DNA of 64,000 bases, taken from positions 1 to 64,000 of the forward strand of contig NW_026252124.1 of assembly GCF_025399195.1 (NCBI RefSeq), read 5' to 3'. Position 1 is the stretch's first letter, and the number at the start of each line of letters is the position of its first letter. This DNA is from Umbelopsis ramanniana AG (taxonomy: Eukaryota; Mucoromycota; Umbelopsidomycetes; Umbelopsidales; Umbelopsidaceae). A program made the translations under genes and the position numbers. Of the stretch, positions 33,961 to 44,856 are shown one piece after another. The notes beneath the pieces were generated by a model, which searched no databases, was not told the DNA's origin, and saw only the letters and a program-made list of their open reading frames with translations.

Positions 33961-34578
33961 TTAAATCAACAAACTCTCTACTTCATCTTCAGTTTGCTTC
34001 AATTTCCAGTCGTCAATGGCTGATTGCATCATTTTGCAAAAGCTGCTATTGCTGATCATCAGATTATCAGCCAGACTGCAAATTTTCTTGAAAGCAGTTC
34101 CGCCTTGTCCGTTGACAATAGTCTGTTCTAATTGAAGGCGGTCGTCAAATGATATATTTTGGCATTCTAAAGCCAGCTCCTGCAATTGAAGCTCCCGTTT
34201 GCGGAACCAATGCTTTCCGGATGTGATTGCCTCTTGTTCCTCTTTCTTTGTTAATATCCATCGAGGGTCTTGCTCCCATTTCATCCAGCGCCAATCGTGT
34301 TCTAGCATGGCTACCAGCAGGGCTAGTCTAGGTAGAGCAACTATAGCAGCTGGGTCATACGATTTGATATCGTCTTCTTGTAGAAGGCTGCTGTCCCTGG
34401 CACGATCAATGGCGGCAGTCAGAAACTCAGTAAATCCATCCTGAAGACTGGGCTTTGCGCCTTTGCTGGCTACTCGATCATTCCCTCGTCGTACTTTGAA
34501 TCTATCTTGAGCAATCGTGCTGCTGCACAGTGTCGGTTGTATTTCGACTCGTTCTGATGAGTGGTGTTGTGAAGGCAT
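33961..34578 (-). CDS. orphan protein, 205 aa, intronless
   Basis: Single open frame starting MPSQHHSSERVEIQP. I do not recognise the family. It looks helical and fairly charged, with a conserved-looking core LPRLALLVAMLEHDWRWMKWEQDPRWILTKKEEQEA (residues about 86-120; Trp-rich DWRWMKWEQDPRW) and a C-terminal helical part LADNLMISNSSFCKMMQSAI then DDWKLKQTEDEVESLLI. There is no signal peptide, membrane segment or metal motif. Composition and uninterrupted frame favour a real gene. It converges on the formyltransferase gene and is followed on the same strand upstream by the PX-PB1 gene. No function can be assigned. Confidence 0.6.
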   Translation of the reverse strand: MPSQHHSSERVEIQPTLCSSTIAQDRFKVRRGNDRVASKGAKPSLQDGFTEFLTAAIDRARDSSLLQEDDIKSYDPAAIVALPRLALLVAMLEHDWRWMKWEQDPRWILTKKEEQEAITSGKHWFRKRELQLQELALECQNISFDDRLQLEQTIVNGQGGTAFKKICSLADNLMISNSSFCKMMQSAIDDWKLKQTEDEVESLLI

Positions 34579-35021
34579 GATATGTTACAAAGAAATGTCT
34601 ATTCGATGAGAAAGAAAAATCTCCCGGGGCTAAAAAAGCACCAGCTAGCTTCTTTATATCCTGAGCTCCTTGGCTTGGAAAAAATTAATGTCAACCAGAA
34701 TCACCCCCCTTTCCGTTTCATAGCTATAAATGCGCCTAGATATCTCAGGAGAGGATGGAAGCATACGTATTGACATTATATCGGCTAAGCGGGCTCCTCA
34801 TCTTATTCCATAGCATACATGATCCTATTTAGTGTTATCTCTAGCAAAAAGTCATTATCATACAGTGAAATCATTTATTATATCATTTTTTTTTGTCACT
34901 TGCATAGGATGAGATGAAATACTCGAAATGGATAAAAAAGGGGTGGTCATTGTTCAAAGGCTCGGCCAGTCAAAAATCCACCAAACCAGGAGGTGGACGA
35001 AAGGGGATGCTCTCAATTGGG
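34579..35021. other. intergenic region between orphan and PX-PB1 genes
   Basis: About 440 bp, both neighbours on the minus strand. AT-rich with a poly-T run near 34887-34894; no coding or RNA signal seen. It holds the promoter of the orphan and the 3' flank of the PX gene. Confidence 0.5.
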
Positions 35022-36605
35022 TCAACCAACAGTTAACATTCCAATCGTAAGTCTCACAGTCACCTTATCCAGGTCACTCCACATGGTCGTCATGGCATAC
35101 ACCAGCTCCTTGCTGCTTGCTATGCTATAAGCGTCACTGGGACGTAAGCTTTGGCTGTCTTCATGACTCGTCCTCTGCTTCCCATAGAACAACAGCGACA
35201 TGGAATCCTTGGCGTTGGCTGGCAAGTGGATGTTGGATAATTTACTCTCAATCCTACTTTTAAGCTCCTGCAATGATATGTTTCGTGGTACTTGGAGTAT
35301 AATAATATTATCAAGATCATAGATAACTTTGATTCGAATATTCCTGGCCTGCGCAGGTTGCGCATAGCAATTCAGAATCGGTGTTGAGAGGCAGCGTTGT
35401 AAAGGCACAAATAAAGCCGAATCCCGCGGTTCATTTCTTATATTTTTTCTTGTACTTTCCTCTTTGGCTTTAGGAAAGTGTGTATTCCTTTGGAGATGGG
35501 TATACTTTTTGCGTGGTGCAGGAGCTGAGAGTGATAATTTTGGATTGGGTGCCAGAGGGCTTTCTGCAATCTCAAGAGGAGACACAGACTCCTTTGCATA
35601 AGCCTTTGGCACTATCAAGTCAGTTCTGTTGAAAACTTCATCCTTGGAGGCAAAATGAATGGGGTTTGATGTCTGATCATCCCAAGGATCAGACGCCACA
35701 TAGCTTGCTGGTGGGACATGAAGGGTGTTATGTGGATTTGGTGCTGACAAGAAGCGTTTCTGAGCCCGTTCTGCCTTATTGTATAACTTTGACGACACAT
35801 TGACATTTTTTTCGCTAGGCTTGTATTGAACATATGCGTCTTGGTTGAAATTAGGATTCGAAATTGTCTTTTTCACAGCTGATGTGGGTACTTTTACTGC
35901 CAGGGCAGAACAAGACCTAGACAGCATTGGCGGTGGTATTATACTGTAACTTTTAGATGGCACCGACCCTAGTCTTCGACCATAGGAGTGTGGTGCCAAG
36001 TCAAGGTCGAGATAGCTACTGTCTGGCGATAAGAGATTCATATCATGGCTGACTTTGTGTTCCATATCTGATTTGTCAATGCCGAAAAATTCCAAAACTG
36101 GCAGTGACTTGAGTAAATGGTCTGGCAGCCGGAATAAAGAATCTAGAAAATTGTCGAGATCTTCCCGTCGTTGTGAGCTATCTTGTTTGGTGACGAAGGA
36201 GACGATGCGAGATTTGAGTCTTGGCAATGCCACGACGGGACTTGCACTGTCTTTTATAAACGTTGTAGCCAATGCCTTATATTTATTAGCTCGGGGCGAT
36301 TTCGGTATTTTTGAACTTTCTGATGGTGAGGGCCCAACGACCTCTTGTAGTTTATTTGAAAATGCCAGAAAGTCTTCGTAGCGTCGAAAAACTGTGTAGG
36401 GAGCGCGAACTATCTTCCTATTAGGTAGGTCATTACGAGGAACTACGCTGATCGAGTACCATATCTTTTGGTCATGGCGTCTTAGAGTGGATATAATTCG
36501 TGCGGACGCAATAGTTGGAGCGAGCTTAATACCATGGCGCTGATTCGATTTTCTGCCTAGTAAGGTAGATGATAATGATGGGCGGGGTTGCGGTGAGTAG
36601 GACAT
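35022..36605 (-). CDS. PX-domain scaffold with C-terminal PB1-like domain, 527 aa
   Basis: Intronless, starting MSYSPQPRPSLSSTLLGRK. A PX domain occupies about residues 40-175: WYSISVVPRN, PYTVFRRYEDFLAFSNKLQE with the RRY phosphoinositide-binding motif, the PRLKSR segment, and REDLDNFLDSLFRLPDHLLK with LPVLEFFG. The middle is Ser/Pro-rich and disordered. The C-terminus (about 430-527) resembles PB1: IRIKVIYDLDNIIILQVPRN followed by SLQELKSRIESKL and a later acidic EDSQ stretch. PX-PB1 order is that of Bem1/NoxR-type polarity and NADPH-oxidase scaffolds, but no SH3 domain is present here. It is likely an endomembrane or plasma-membrane adaptor. The PX call is firm; PB1 is less so. Confidence 0.8.
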   Translation of the reverse strand: MSYSPQPRPSLSSTLLGRKSNQRHGIKLAPTIASARIISTLRRHDQKIWYSISVVPRNDLPNRKIVRAPYTVFRRYEDFLAFSNKLQEVVGPSPSESSKIPKSPRANKYKALATTFIKDSASPVVALPRLKSRIVSFVTKQDSSQRREDLDNFLDSLFRLPDHLLKSLPVLEFFGIDKSDMEHKVSHDMNLLSPDSSYLDLDLAPHSYGRRLGSVPSKSYSIIPPPMLSRSCSALAVKVPTSAVKKTISNPNFNQDAYVQYKPSEKNVNVSSKLYNKAERAQKRFLSAPNPHNTLHVPPASYVASDPWDDQTSNPIHFASKDEVFNRTDLIVPKAYAKESVSPLEIAESPLAPNPKLSLSAPAPRKKYTHLQRNTHFPKAKEESTRKNIRNEPRDSALFVPLQRCLSTPILNCYAQPAQARNIRIKVIYDLDNIIILQVPRNISLQELKSRIESKLSNIHLPANAKDSMSLLFYGKQRTSHEDSQSLRPSDAYSIASSKELVYAMTTMWSDLDKVTVRLTIGMLTVG

Positions 36606-37674
36606 TCAATTATAGCATTCACGTCAAGCTAAGGAAAGGAAGGGAGGGTAAAGGAAAGGCTAGCTATGGTGCACGGTGGAGGTATAAAGGAAAGAAAAGT
36701 GCAGTGTATGATTTTAATAGATGCCTCAGTTTGATAATGTTATCAACTCGAGGCAGCGTTCTTCAACGAGTGATTCAGCGAATAATTCAAGTCTGAAAAT
36801 GGAAAGATTGAATAATAAAATAATAGCAGAGGTCTTTGATAACAGAAGGAATTTACACTGAAATTTACTTGTAAGCTCATTTTTAAACCGTAGTACTATG
36901 GTCAATTTTCTGACTGCCTTATCTCACGAATCCATTTGATATTGTGTGTAGAGAAGTCTACCGTCCCTCCCAAGGTAGACTTTACCAGTATCCCACCCAT
37001 CCATACAAGCAAAACAAGGTTAAGAGAGAAAGACATTGCAATTGGCTTGCAAACCAGCCATTGCATGAGAAAAAATAAACCATTATTTGTAAAGAACGCT
37101 CAGCTAAGGCAGTTTATTTGTTATTGATCTTTCTTCCATAACAGTAACGGTTTGGCAACTACTTCCGCTTGCGAAACCATAGTATTTTATTAATCTGACA
37201 TCTCTTTGTTACTGTCTTACATGAGGAAAGTTTGTGCAAGGATGTATGTTATTGGATGGGTTTGTTCAATCAGTACTGGTGAAAAAAACTGGCGACCTAT
37301 AGTGAACTGCCGAAATTTTGGGCGGGCGGGTACGGTTTCTATGACCGATGCATCCCGCCAAGAAGAAATCTGCTCTGCAGGGCACCTCGGGGTTGCCCCT
37401 TCAAGAACGTCCATTGCTGAATATTAAAATGCACCTTGTCGTAGGCAAGAAAGCGTCTGTTATGGCAGAATCGTTTCTTTTTTTTACCTGAACTGGGTAG
37501 CATGTTTGGGTGGTATCCATTTTTGGTTGTTGTTGGCACATTGCCAAATTCAGTCTCCACAATAATTTTTGAAGTCTCCAAAAACAAGCTCGACTCAGCT
37601 TCGTCCTTTTTTTTCTTACACATTTATAATCCTTTCGAGACGTAAAAGTATCCTGAACATCATTGGAAAATATA
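36606..37674. other. 1.07 kb divergent region between PX-PB1 and PH coiled-coil genes
   Basis: No supportable gene on either strand; the small ORFs are unconvincing. Purine-rich AAGGAAAGG stretches at 36628-36700 lie just upstream of the PX-PB1 start, pyrimidine-rich on its own strand, as often seen in fungal promoters. Confidence 0.5.
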
Positions 37675-40600
37675 ATGTATAGTGAATACCTCTCAACTCC
37701 AGGTTCTCAAAGAAGTTCAGTTGCTCCAGAATACACCAGGCGATCTCCATCTCCCAGCCCCTCATCCACATCTTCCAAGGATTCTCCGGAGCGTACAAAT
37801 TCAAGGATGCTGACAAGAAGACCGGTATCAGGACAGTCTATAGCATCGCTTCAACAGCAGCATCATATTGTTCAACAACAACCACAATTATCACCCACAC
37901 TTCACCATTCACCATCATCATCCGCTTTATCCATACGGTCAATGAGCACGTCTAGAATAGATGATGACGATGCGGGTTCCGAAGACAACAGCCCCTCCGT
38001 AGAGTCAAAGGTAGCCAAGGAAGGATGGATCTTCAAGAAGAACAGCTTAATGGTAATGATATGATCCTGATCTTTGCGTGATGATCAAGTGTGTGACTGA
38101 TTATTTGTTTTTGTTTCGCATGTCGTACAGCAATGGAAACTCTACTACGCGGTGGCGAAACATGGAAATGCTATCAAACCTGGAAGTTTGAATTTATACA
38201 AAGACGAAAAAGTAGGAAATTTCAAATCAATTTTATGATGTCATGCAAATTTTTTGTATTAACATCGTGTCTATATGGAACAGTTCGTCAGTCACCATCA
38301 AACATTCGATATGTCTGAAGTGGTGGAAGTCGAGCCTAGAAGCCAACAATATCACCAAAACATCAAGTATGAATTCAGAATGCTTATCAAGCGTGATGAC
38401 ATATCATTTGCCACTGAAGATCCACAGGATCGTAAGGACTGGGTGGTCGCGTTAACTGCCATCATGGGCAAGGTTTCGCTGGCATCTCAAAGTGAACTGA
38501 AGAATCGAGTTTCTAATGCCGAAAACATGACTAGGGGCTTACAGAACGTAGCTTCTGAACTAGAGTTAGAATGTGTTGAACTTCAAAGGCAGTTAGAGGA
38601 GCAAACAGAAGAATACATGGTCAAAGAAAGGAAGCTACGAGAGCAGTGGAACGCCAAGGAAAAGGCCATGAAGCGCGAGCTGGAAGATTCCCAAAGATCA
38701 TCCCAAACACGAACTGAACTTTTGGAGCGCGAACTAGGTATCTGGAAGGGTAAATGCAGCGAATTCGAAAAGCGCAACGAAATGATCTTGATGAAGCGTA
38801 ACTCCGAGGACCACTACAGATTGGAACAAGCTGAAGAAGACGCAAGAAAATGGAAGACCAAGGCCACCGATCTTGAAGCGACAAATGAGCTTTTATTGCG
38901 ACAATATCATCGAGCTGAAAGTCTGGTTGCCCAAAGCAAAGTCGAAGGCTTGAGAATGGATGGAAAGCTCTCATTGGAACAAGCTGCTATTAAAGATGCT
39001 GTCAGTGAAATGAGACTAGATCTCTCCAAGCTTTCACAGCAGATGCAAAGTTCAAGTACGGAGTCTCGCCGCGTGGTCGAAATTCAAGACGACATACTAA
39101 GACTGAGTGATGCTATGGCGGATGCGAAGAAGGGATATGAGGTCATTCATCAGAACGTAGCTAAATTGGTACAACTTGATGAAGGTGATGAATTTCATAA
39201 CATCAAGCCAGAGGCCAAGATCTTGGAAGATATTCAAAAGCAAATTACTGAACTTAAGGGCGAGCTGATTGGAAGCAGTTCTGAAGAAGACAAGGTGGAC
39301 AGTGCTATTGACGTTTCTGCAAGTGGACTATCTATCTCCAGCAAGTTTGATGCATTGATGGCGCTTGTTGAAACGTTGCACAACAAAAAAGTAGATATGG
39401 ATAACAGCAAAAGTGAAGAAATGTCCAAGGTTTTGGAAACCATTCAAACAGCTGCAACACAGGAGGCTACTTTGGTGGAAGAAATGCAAAAGGCCAGCGA
39501 AAAGGCGTTCCAAGAGATCAGTGAAAAATACGAGTCCTTGTCAGAGGTGATGCAACAAATGCAAGCCAACTCAGCCCGCGCTATGTCACATATGGAGTCT
39601 ACTCTCAAAGATGCCAGGGACAATCACACCGCTATCAAGCCTGACGATCTTGAGAAGATCTATCGTAAAGTGAGAGATTCTCAGGCGCAAATATCCGATG
39701 TCTTGGCCACTGAGCTACAAAAACTTGGAGAACATGAAAGTCGACGCGCTGATGAACAAGAAAAGAGCCTCAGTGTGTTGAGCCAGTTATTCCAACATGT
39801 GGCAAATCAAATTGACAATAGCGCCATACCTGATCTTCCAGATTACATGCGGCAAATGGATGAAATGTTAGATCGACTTTCTGAGACTGAGCTTCGATTG
39901 ACAGAGCTATCACAAGTTGGTGCTTTGCAGAATGGCCCCATGTCTCCTAGAGATAAGAGTGGACCTATGATCAGCTCGACGCCAGTGAATGGAGGAAATA
40001 GCGCCGAAATTGTTCAATTGCTTCAAAATACCCGTAGCTTTATGGAGCGCACTCTCAGAGTACTAGACAAGTTTGGTGGAAGTGCCCATGGATTTGAGCA
40101 AATCATCAAGAACGCCGTTAAGCAAGCTATGCCAGCCACTGAGAATTATAACATATCCAAGAAATCCAATGACATGAGCCCAATTCTTGATGAAAAACTG
40201 AAGCGCTATGAAGACAATGCTAGAGGCTACATGGACAAGTCCATGGAAGGCATGCGCAACCACCTTGAGGATTATACTGGTGTTATGTACAAGATGATTG
40301 AAGACTTGATACTGCGCGCGATGGAGCACTTGGAAAGTAGTCGCGAGAAGGAAAATTACTCAGGCTACACTCCCAAGGAATCCAAGTCAGTCAATACTGA
40401 TCAGCTCAATAGTCTAATTGAAATGCAAAGCAAGCTCAGCGCCAACAAACAAGTACTGGAAGCTGATATCAAGCGCCTATTAACGGAAAAGGACGGCCTT
40501 TCGAAAGAAATACGTCAGTTGCAAGCTGAAGTTAAAGAGCTTCAAGAGCATCTTATGGAAGGAAAGGCTGAGTTTATTGGCTTACAAAGAAGCTCCGATC

Positions 40601-41167
40601 ACATAAATCAGACTCTTCAACGTCTCCAGAACATGGCTCCTCTGATTAAGCAAATGGAACGTCTGCAAATGATGTCTGAGACAGCCCCAAGGTATGAAAA
40701 TGATTCTGAGGGCGAAGGCAATAGCTCAGAAGAGTATGTAAATGTGGATAGGGAACAGGTCAGTACCATAGCCTGGTAGTTTAGATATGGTGTCGTACTT
40801 TAACAAAATCTAACTCTTGTACACGTCCATATAGATCCTAATGTCCAACCAGAAACACAATTTGAGAAGCGTATCTCCTACTCCTTCGCAAAGAAGCGGA
40901 TCAGAGCCCTCAAGTTGGATGCAACGTAAAGCAGCCTACCATACCCCACCACCATCTGCCCCTACCAGTGCACCTAAAAGAACCCCATCCTACGACACAA
41001 ATTATTCACTTGACTCTCCTGGAGGATCCCAAAGCAGCCAACGATCATCAAGATATGGATCTAATGATTTGCCCGATGTGCCACAGGAAAGAGGTCGCTT
41101 GACCAGTGGATTCGCTAACATGGTTGCGCGACGACGAGCCGCCAGCCCCAATCGACAAATACAGTGA
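37675..41167 (+). CDS. large PH-domain coiled-coil protein, 1088 aa
   Basis: Four exons: 37675-38052, 38131-38211, 38284-40758, 40835-41167. The first about 115 residues are Ser/Pro/Gln-rich and disordered. A PH domain follows (about 118-235): AKEGWIFKKNSLMQWKLYYA, KPGSLNLYKDEK, YEFRMLIKRDDISFATEDPQ, and the C-terminal helix DRKDWVVALTAIMG with the invariant Trp. From about 250 to 900 it is almost unbroken coiled coil. The last about 110 residues are basic and Ser-rich (SVSPTPSQRSGS, RRRAASPN). I do not recognise a named orthologue. The architecture recalls cortical anchor or cytoskeletal linker proteins, in which the PH domain binds phosphoinositides and the coiled coil dimerises; that role is inference. 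The ATG at 37675 is the first in frame. An AATAAA lies about 95 nt past the stop. Confidence 0.8.
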
Positions 41168-41259
41168 ACACACACCATACCTACAAATGATACCCTAGCC
41201 TATACTTTTGTAAAAAACGATTTTAGATCAACCATATCTTTATAATCTAAGTTCGCATA

Positions 41260-41265
41260 AATAAA
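41260..41265 (+). terminator. poly(A) signal after the PH coiled-coil gene
   Basis: AATAAA 93 nt past the stop, in the 270 bp spacer before the lanosterol synthase gene on the same strand. Confidence 0.45.
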
Positions 41266-41441
41266 CCAGCGTTCAAGTTTTTGGATTTTCAGAGATTTTC
41301 TATCAAATTGGATGGGGTAAAGTATCTGCGTGCTGGGCCGCTCTAGCATGATGCAGAGACAGTCACCGAAACCTCATGAAATTCCTAAATTCCTAGTTTT
41401 CTGGCAGCGACTCCGTTCGGTTGACAGTTCCTTTGCCCAGT

Positions 41442-44263
41442 ATGGTGAAAACCGAGAGATTTCCATCTGCCTTAATCAACAGCGTCAAGACTCCAAAGTT
41501 TACTGATTTAACTCGATGGCGCTTGAAAGTTGAACATGGAGCTCAGACATGGCACTACTTGGAATCCGATGAAGATTTAAAGCAATGGCCACAGACCCGC
41601 TGGGACAAATACTTTCTCGGCGTACCGTTCGTAAGACTGGTTTCTTTCATAGTTCCACCACGAACCATATCTAATTGTGCTATCAATTGCATAGGAATCC
41701 CCCAAGCTGCCTCGTGCACAAACCCCTTTGGAAACCGCGCGTAACGGTTTTGAATTTTACAAGGAGCTCCAAACCGAAGATGGCCATTGGGCAGGCGAAT
41801 ATGGCGGTCCAATGTACTAAGATCTGCGTATTAACTTATAGTGGTATCATTTCATTCCACTCATTTCGCCCATTTTTTTTTTTACTAGGTTTTTGATCCC
41901 AGGTCTCATTATTACATACTACATCACTGGAGTCCCTGTACCTGAACCAATGCGCCTCGAAATCATCCGATATCTGTTGAACCGAGCGCATAAGGACGAC
42001 GGAGGCTGGGGAATTCACATTGAAGGCATTTCCACTGTGTTTGGTACCGCTCTTAATTACGTTGTTTTGCGAATCCTTGGTCTGTCGGCAGATCACCCCG
42101 CTATGATCAAGGCCAGAGCCACGTTGCACAAGCTTGGTATGAAGCATTTTTGACCATGTCCATTTTTAGGGTGTTTAAAGCACATAATCTAACCGTCCTT
42201 GTTAAAATTCAATAGGTGGTGCTGTCGCTGCCCCCGCGTGGGGAAAGTTCTGGCTTTGTGCCATGAGCTTGTACGAATGGGAAGGTTTGAATCCCGTTCC
42301 GCCCGAATTATGGTAGGTTCAATGGCTATTCATTTCTCTAAAAAGACGTTCGACCTCATGCCATTCGAATCATAGGGCACTGCCACAGTTAATCCCCCTC
42401 TGCCCCGGCAACTGGTGGGTCCATACTCGTATGGTGTACCTTCCCATGGGATACATTTATGCAAAGCGTCTCAATCCCGAACCAACGGACTTTATCTTAC
42501 AACTTCGAGACGAACTATATGTCCAGCCTTACGATTCAATTCATTGGGATTCCCAGAGGAACAATGTTGCCGAAGCTGACCTGTTCCTTCCCCATACCAA
42601 GATCATGGATTTCCTCAATGGTGAGAATTATCGTAATCAGAGGCCTAGCGGTTGCATGTTACTGACCCGCATTTCGTCCATAGGTGCGCTCACTTACTAT
42701 GAAATGATCCCGGGAAAAATTAATATGTTGCGCAAATATGCTTTGGATCTCACTATCGATCAAATCAGAATGGAGGACGAAAATACATTTTTCTTGGATA
42801 TTGGTCCCGTCAACAAAGCATTGAATTGGTTGGTGGTGTATTACCATTACGGCAAAGACTCTAGGGAATTCCGAGAGCACGTCAAGCGGAACGCCGACTT
42901 TATGTGGATGGGACCCGAAGGTATGATGATGAACGGTACCAATGGCAGCCAACTTTGGGATACCACCTTCATTGCCCAAGCATGTACCGAAGCTCGACTG
43001 GTGGAGCATTCTGATTATCGATCCAATATGCTGAGGATCCTAGAATTTTTGGACGACTGTCAGATTAAACGCAATGTGCCCGACCACCAAAAATGCTATC
43101 GCCATGTTTCCAAGGGAGCATGGCCATTCTCTACTCGCGACCAAGGCTACACGGTCTCTGATTGTACTGCTGAGGGCCTGAAAGCTACTTTGGCCATGCA
43201 AAGCATAGAAGGCATGCCTCAACTTGTCTCCAAGGAGCGACTGCGTGACTCGGTGGATGTGATGCTTAGCATGCAAAACAGCGATGGAGGATTTGCTTCC
43301 TACGAGTGTATTCGGGGACCAAAATGGCTAGAGTGGCTCAATCCTGCCGAAGTGTTTGGTGATATTATGATAGAATACAGTTATCCAGAGTGTACCACCG
43401 CTGTTTTGACCGGTTTGAGTGCATTCAAGAAAACGGATCCCGACTACCGTCGTGCAGATATTGAGTAAGATTTGACATTTGTGGCACCGCCGGTGAGCCG
43501 CAATTAACCAAATTTTTTTTTTTTACCTTTTTGTGATAGGCGGGTCTCACAACGTGCTTTGCAATATATCAAGAAAAGTCAACGTCCTGATGGGTCATGG
43601 TTTGGTTCGTGGGCAATCTGCTTTACCTATGCCGCCATGTTCTCTCTGACTAGTTTATCTAGCATTGGAGAGTTTTATGAAAACAGGTAAAGTAGTATTT
43701 TGGAGGAAACGGTTGAATTTTTTTTGGCGATCTCCTTTACTAATCGGGCTGGCTGACCATGAAGCGATCACGCACGACGGGGCTGTGATTTCCTGTTATC
43801 AAAGCAAATGGCAGATGGTGGTTGGGGGGAGAAATACAAGGTGGGTGCGATAGTTATGGATGCCCTTGCTTACTGAACGCCGTGCTTACATTCTTGTTCG
43901 ACATAGTCCTGCGAGACGGGGGTGTACTGTCAAAATGAAAAATCGCAAGTTGTCAATACCGCTTATGCTGTGCTGGCTTTATTGGATGCCAAGTATCCAA
44001 ACGAGGAACCTATTCGCCGCGCAGTTAAATTAATCATGGACAGACAGCAAGAAAACGGCGAATGGCTTCAGGAGTCCATTGAAGGCGTTTTCAACAAGAA
44101 CTGTAAGTTGTAGCCGAATTTTCCCTTTTTTTTTCAATCCCTAGAAGCATGGACTAACCTTATGGCAGGCATGATTTCATACCCTAATTACAAATTCTCT
44201 TTCACTATTTGGGCCCTTGGTCGCTATGCCGCCGTCTGGGGCGACAAGCGTATTAGGAACTAA
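41442..44263 (+). CDS. ERG7: lanosterol synthase (oxidosqualene cyclase)
   Basis: 730 aa from ten exons: 41442-41630, 41695-41813, 41889-42136, 42216-42312, 42376-42620, 42684-43464, 43540-43686, 43765-43840, 43907-44102, 44169-44263. The catalytic DCTAE motif is at about 459-463 ([12 protein letters not shown]), matching human Asp455. QW repeats are visible: [82 protein letters not shown] and the C-terminal [17 protein letters not shown] are typical of fungal ERG7. Length is standard (yeast 731). It cyclises 2,3-oxidosqualene to lanosterol on ER or lipid-droplet membranes, the first sterol-specific step to ergosterol. A squalene-hopene cyclase is excluded by the DCTAE motif (DDTAV in bacteria). 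Exon 8 uses a CATGAAG acceptor, needed for frame. Confidence 0.95.
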
Positions 44264-44856
44264 TGCACAGACTACACCAAACGATAATTGTTGACGATGA
44301 ATAAAAAATCTCAGATGGTATGTTGCCATGGAACTTTGATCACCAAAGACCATGGGTGACTGAAAAACCCCTTTCCACATGCTCGTCCATGAAGGTGGTA
44401 GATGTTCATCCACCAGGGCAGGTATTTTTTTTTTGTTGCACAAAGTATTCCTGGGACTCATGAACGGGAGGTGGTGGTCGGTATGGCTGTTATTGGAAAT
44501 GGGATTTCAGCCCACGGAGATCGCCATTTTTCATGCCCTCGCTTCACAAAGATATGAACAGAGCGTGGCCTTTATCGGGTTTGTGTGCGGCCCCCCTCGC
44601 TGAGCAGACGTATGGAATGGCGATAAGCCTCCCCGGTCGATGGGAAAAACAAGCTCAATTGGTGTTCAAAACAAGCCCAAACAGAGAGGTAAATAAACGT
44701 TGCTGATTCTTTTCTTTAAGGACTATTTTAGTGCAGATAGCTTAGGTACATTAAAGTACATTAAATTATTTTGTTCAAGTCATGCATGCTGAGCAAGCCA
44801 AAAGCAATTCATCACACACGTGAGGATGAATCAGTATGACGCCTTAACACGGCTTT
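44264..44856. other. convergent 3' intergenic region, ERG7 / acyltransferase
   Basis: About 590 bp between converging stops. Holds the ERG7 poly(A) signal; no gene or RNA seen. The sequence GTACATTAAA occurs twice at 44748-44765 in near-tandem. Confidence 0.45.
44300..44305 (+). terminator. poly(A) signal of ERG7
   Basis: AATAAA 37 nt past the ERG7 stop codon, in an A-rich context. Confidence 0.5.

Noticed and set aside
42659-43009. Minus-strand ORF of 116 codons inside ERG7
   Set aside because: It is the antisense shadow of a strongly conserved coding exon.
41442-44263. Squalene-hopene cyclase from bacteria
   Set aside because: The protonation motif is DCTAE and the length and introns are those of fungal lanosterol synthase; no sign of transfer.
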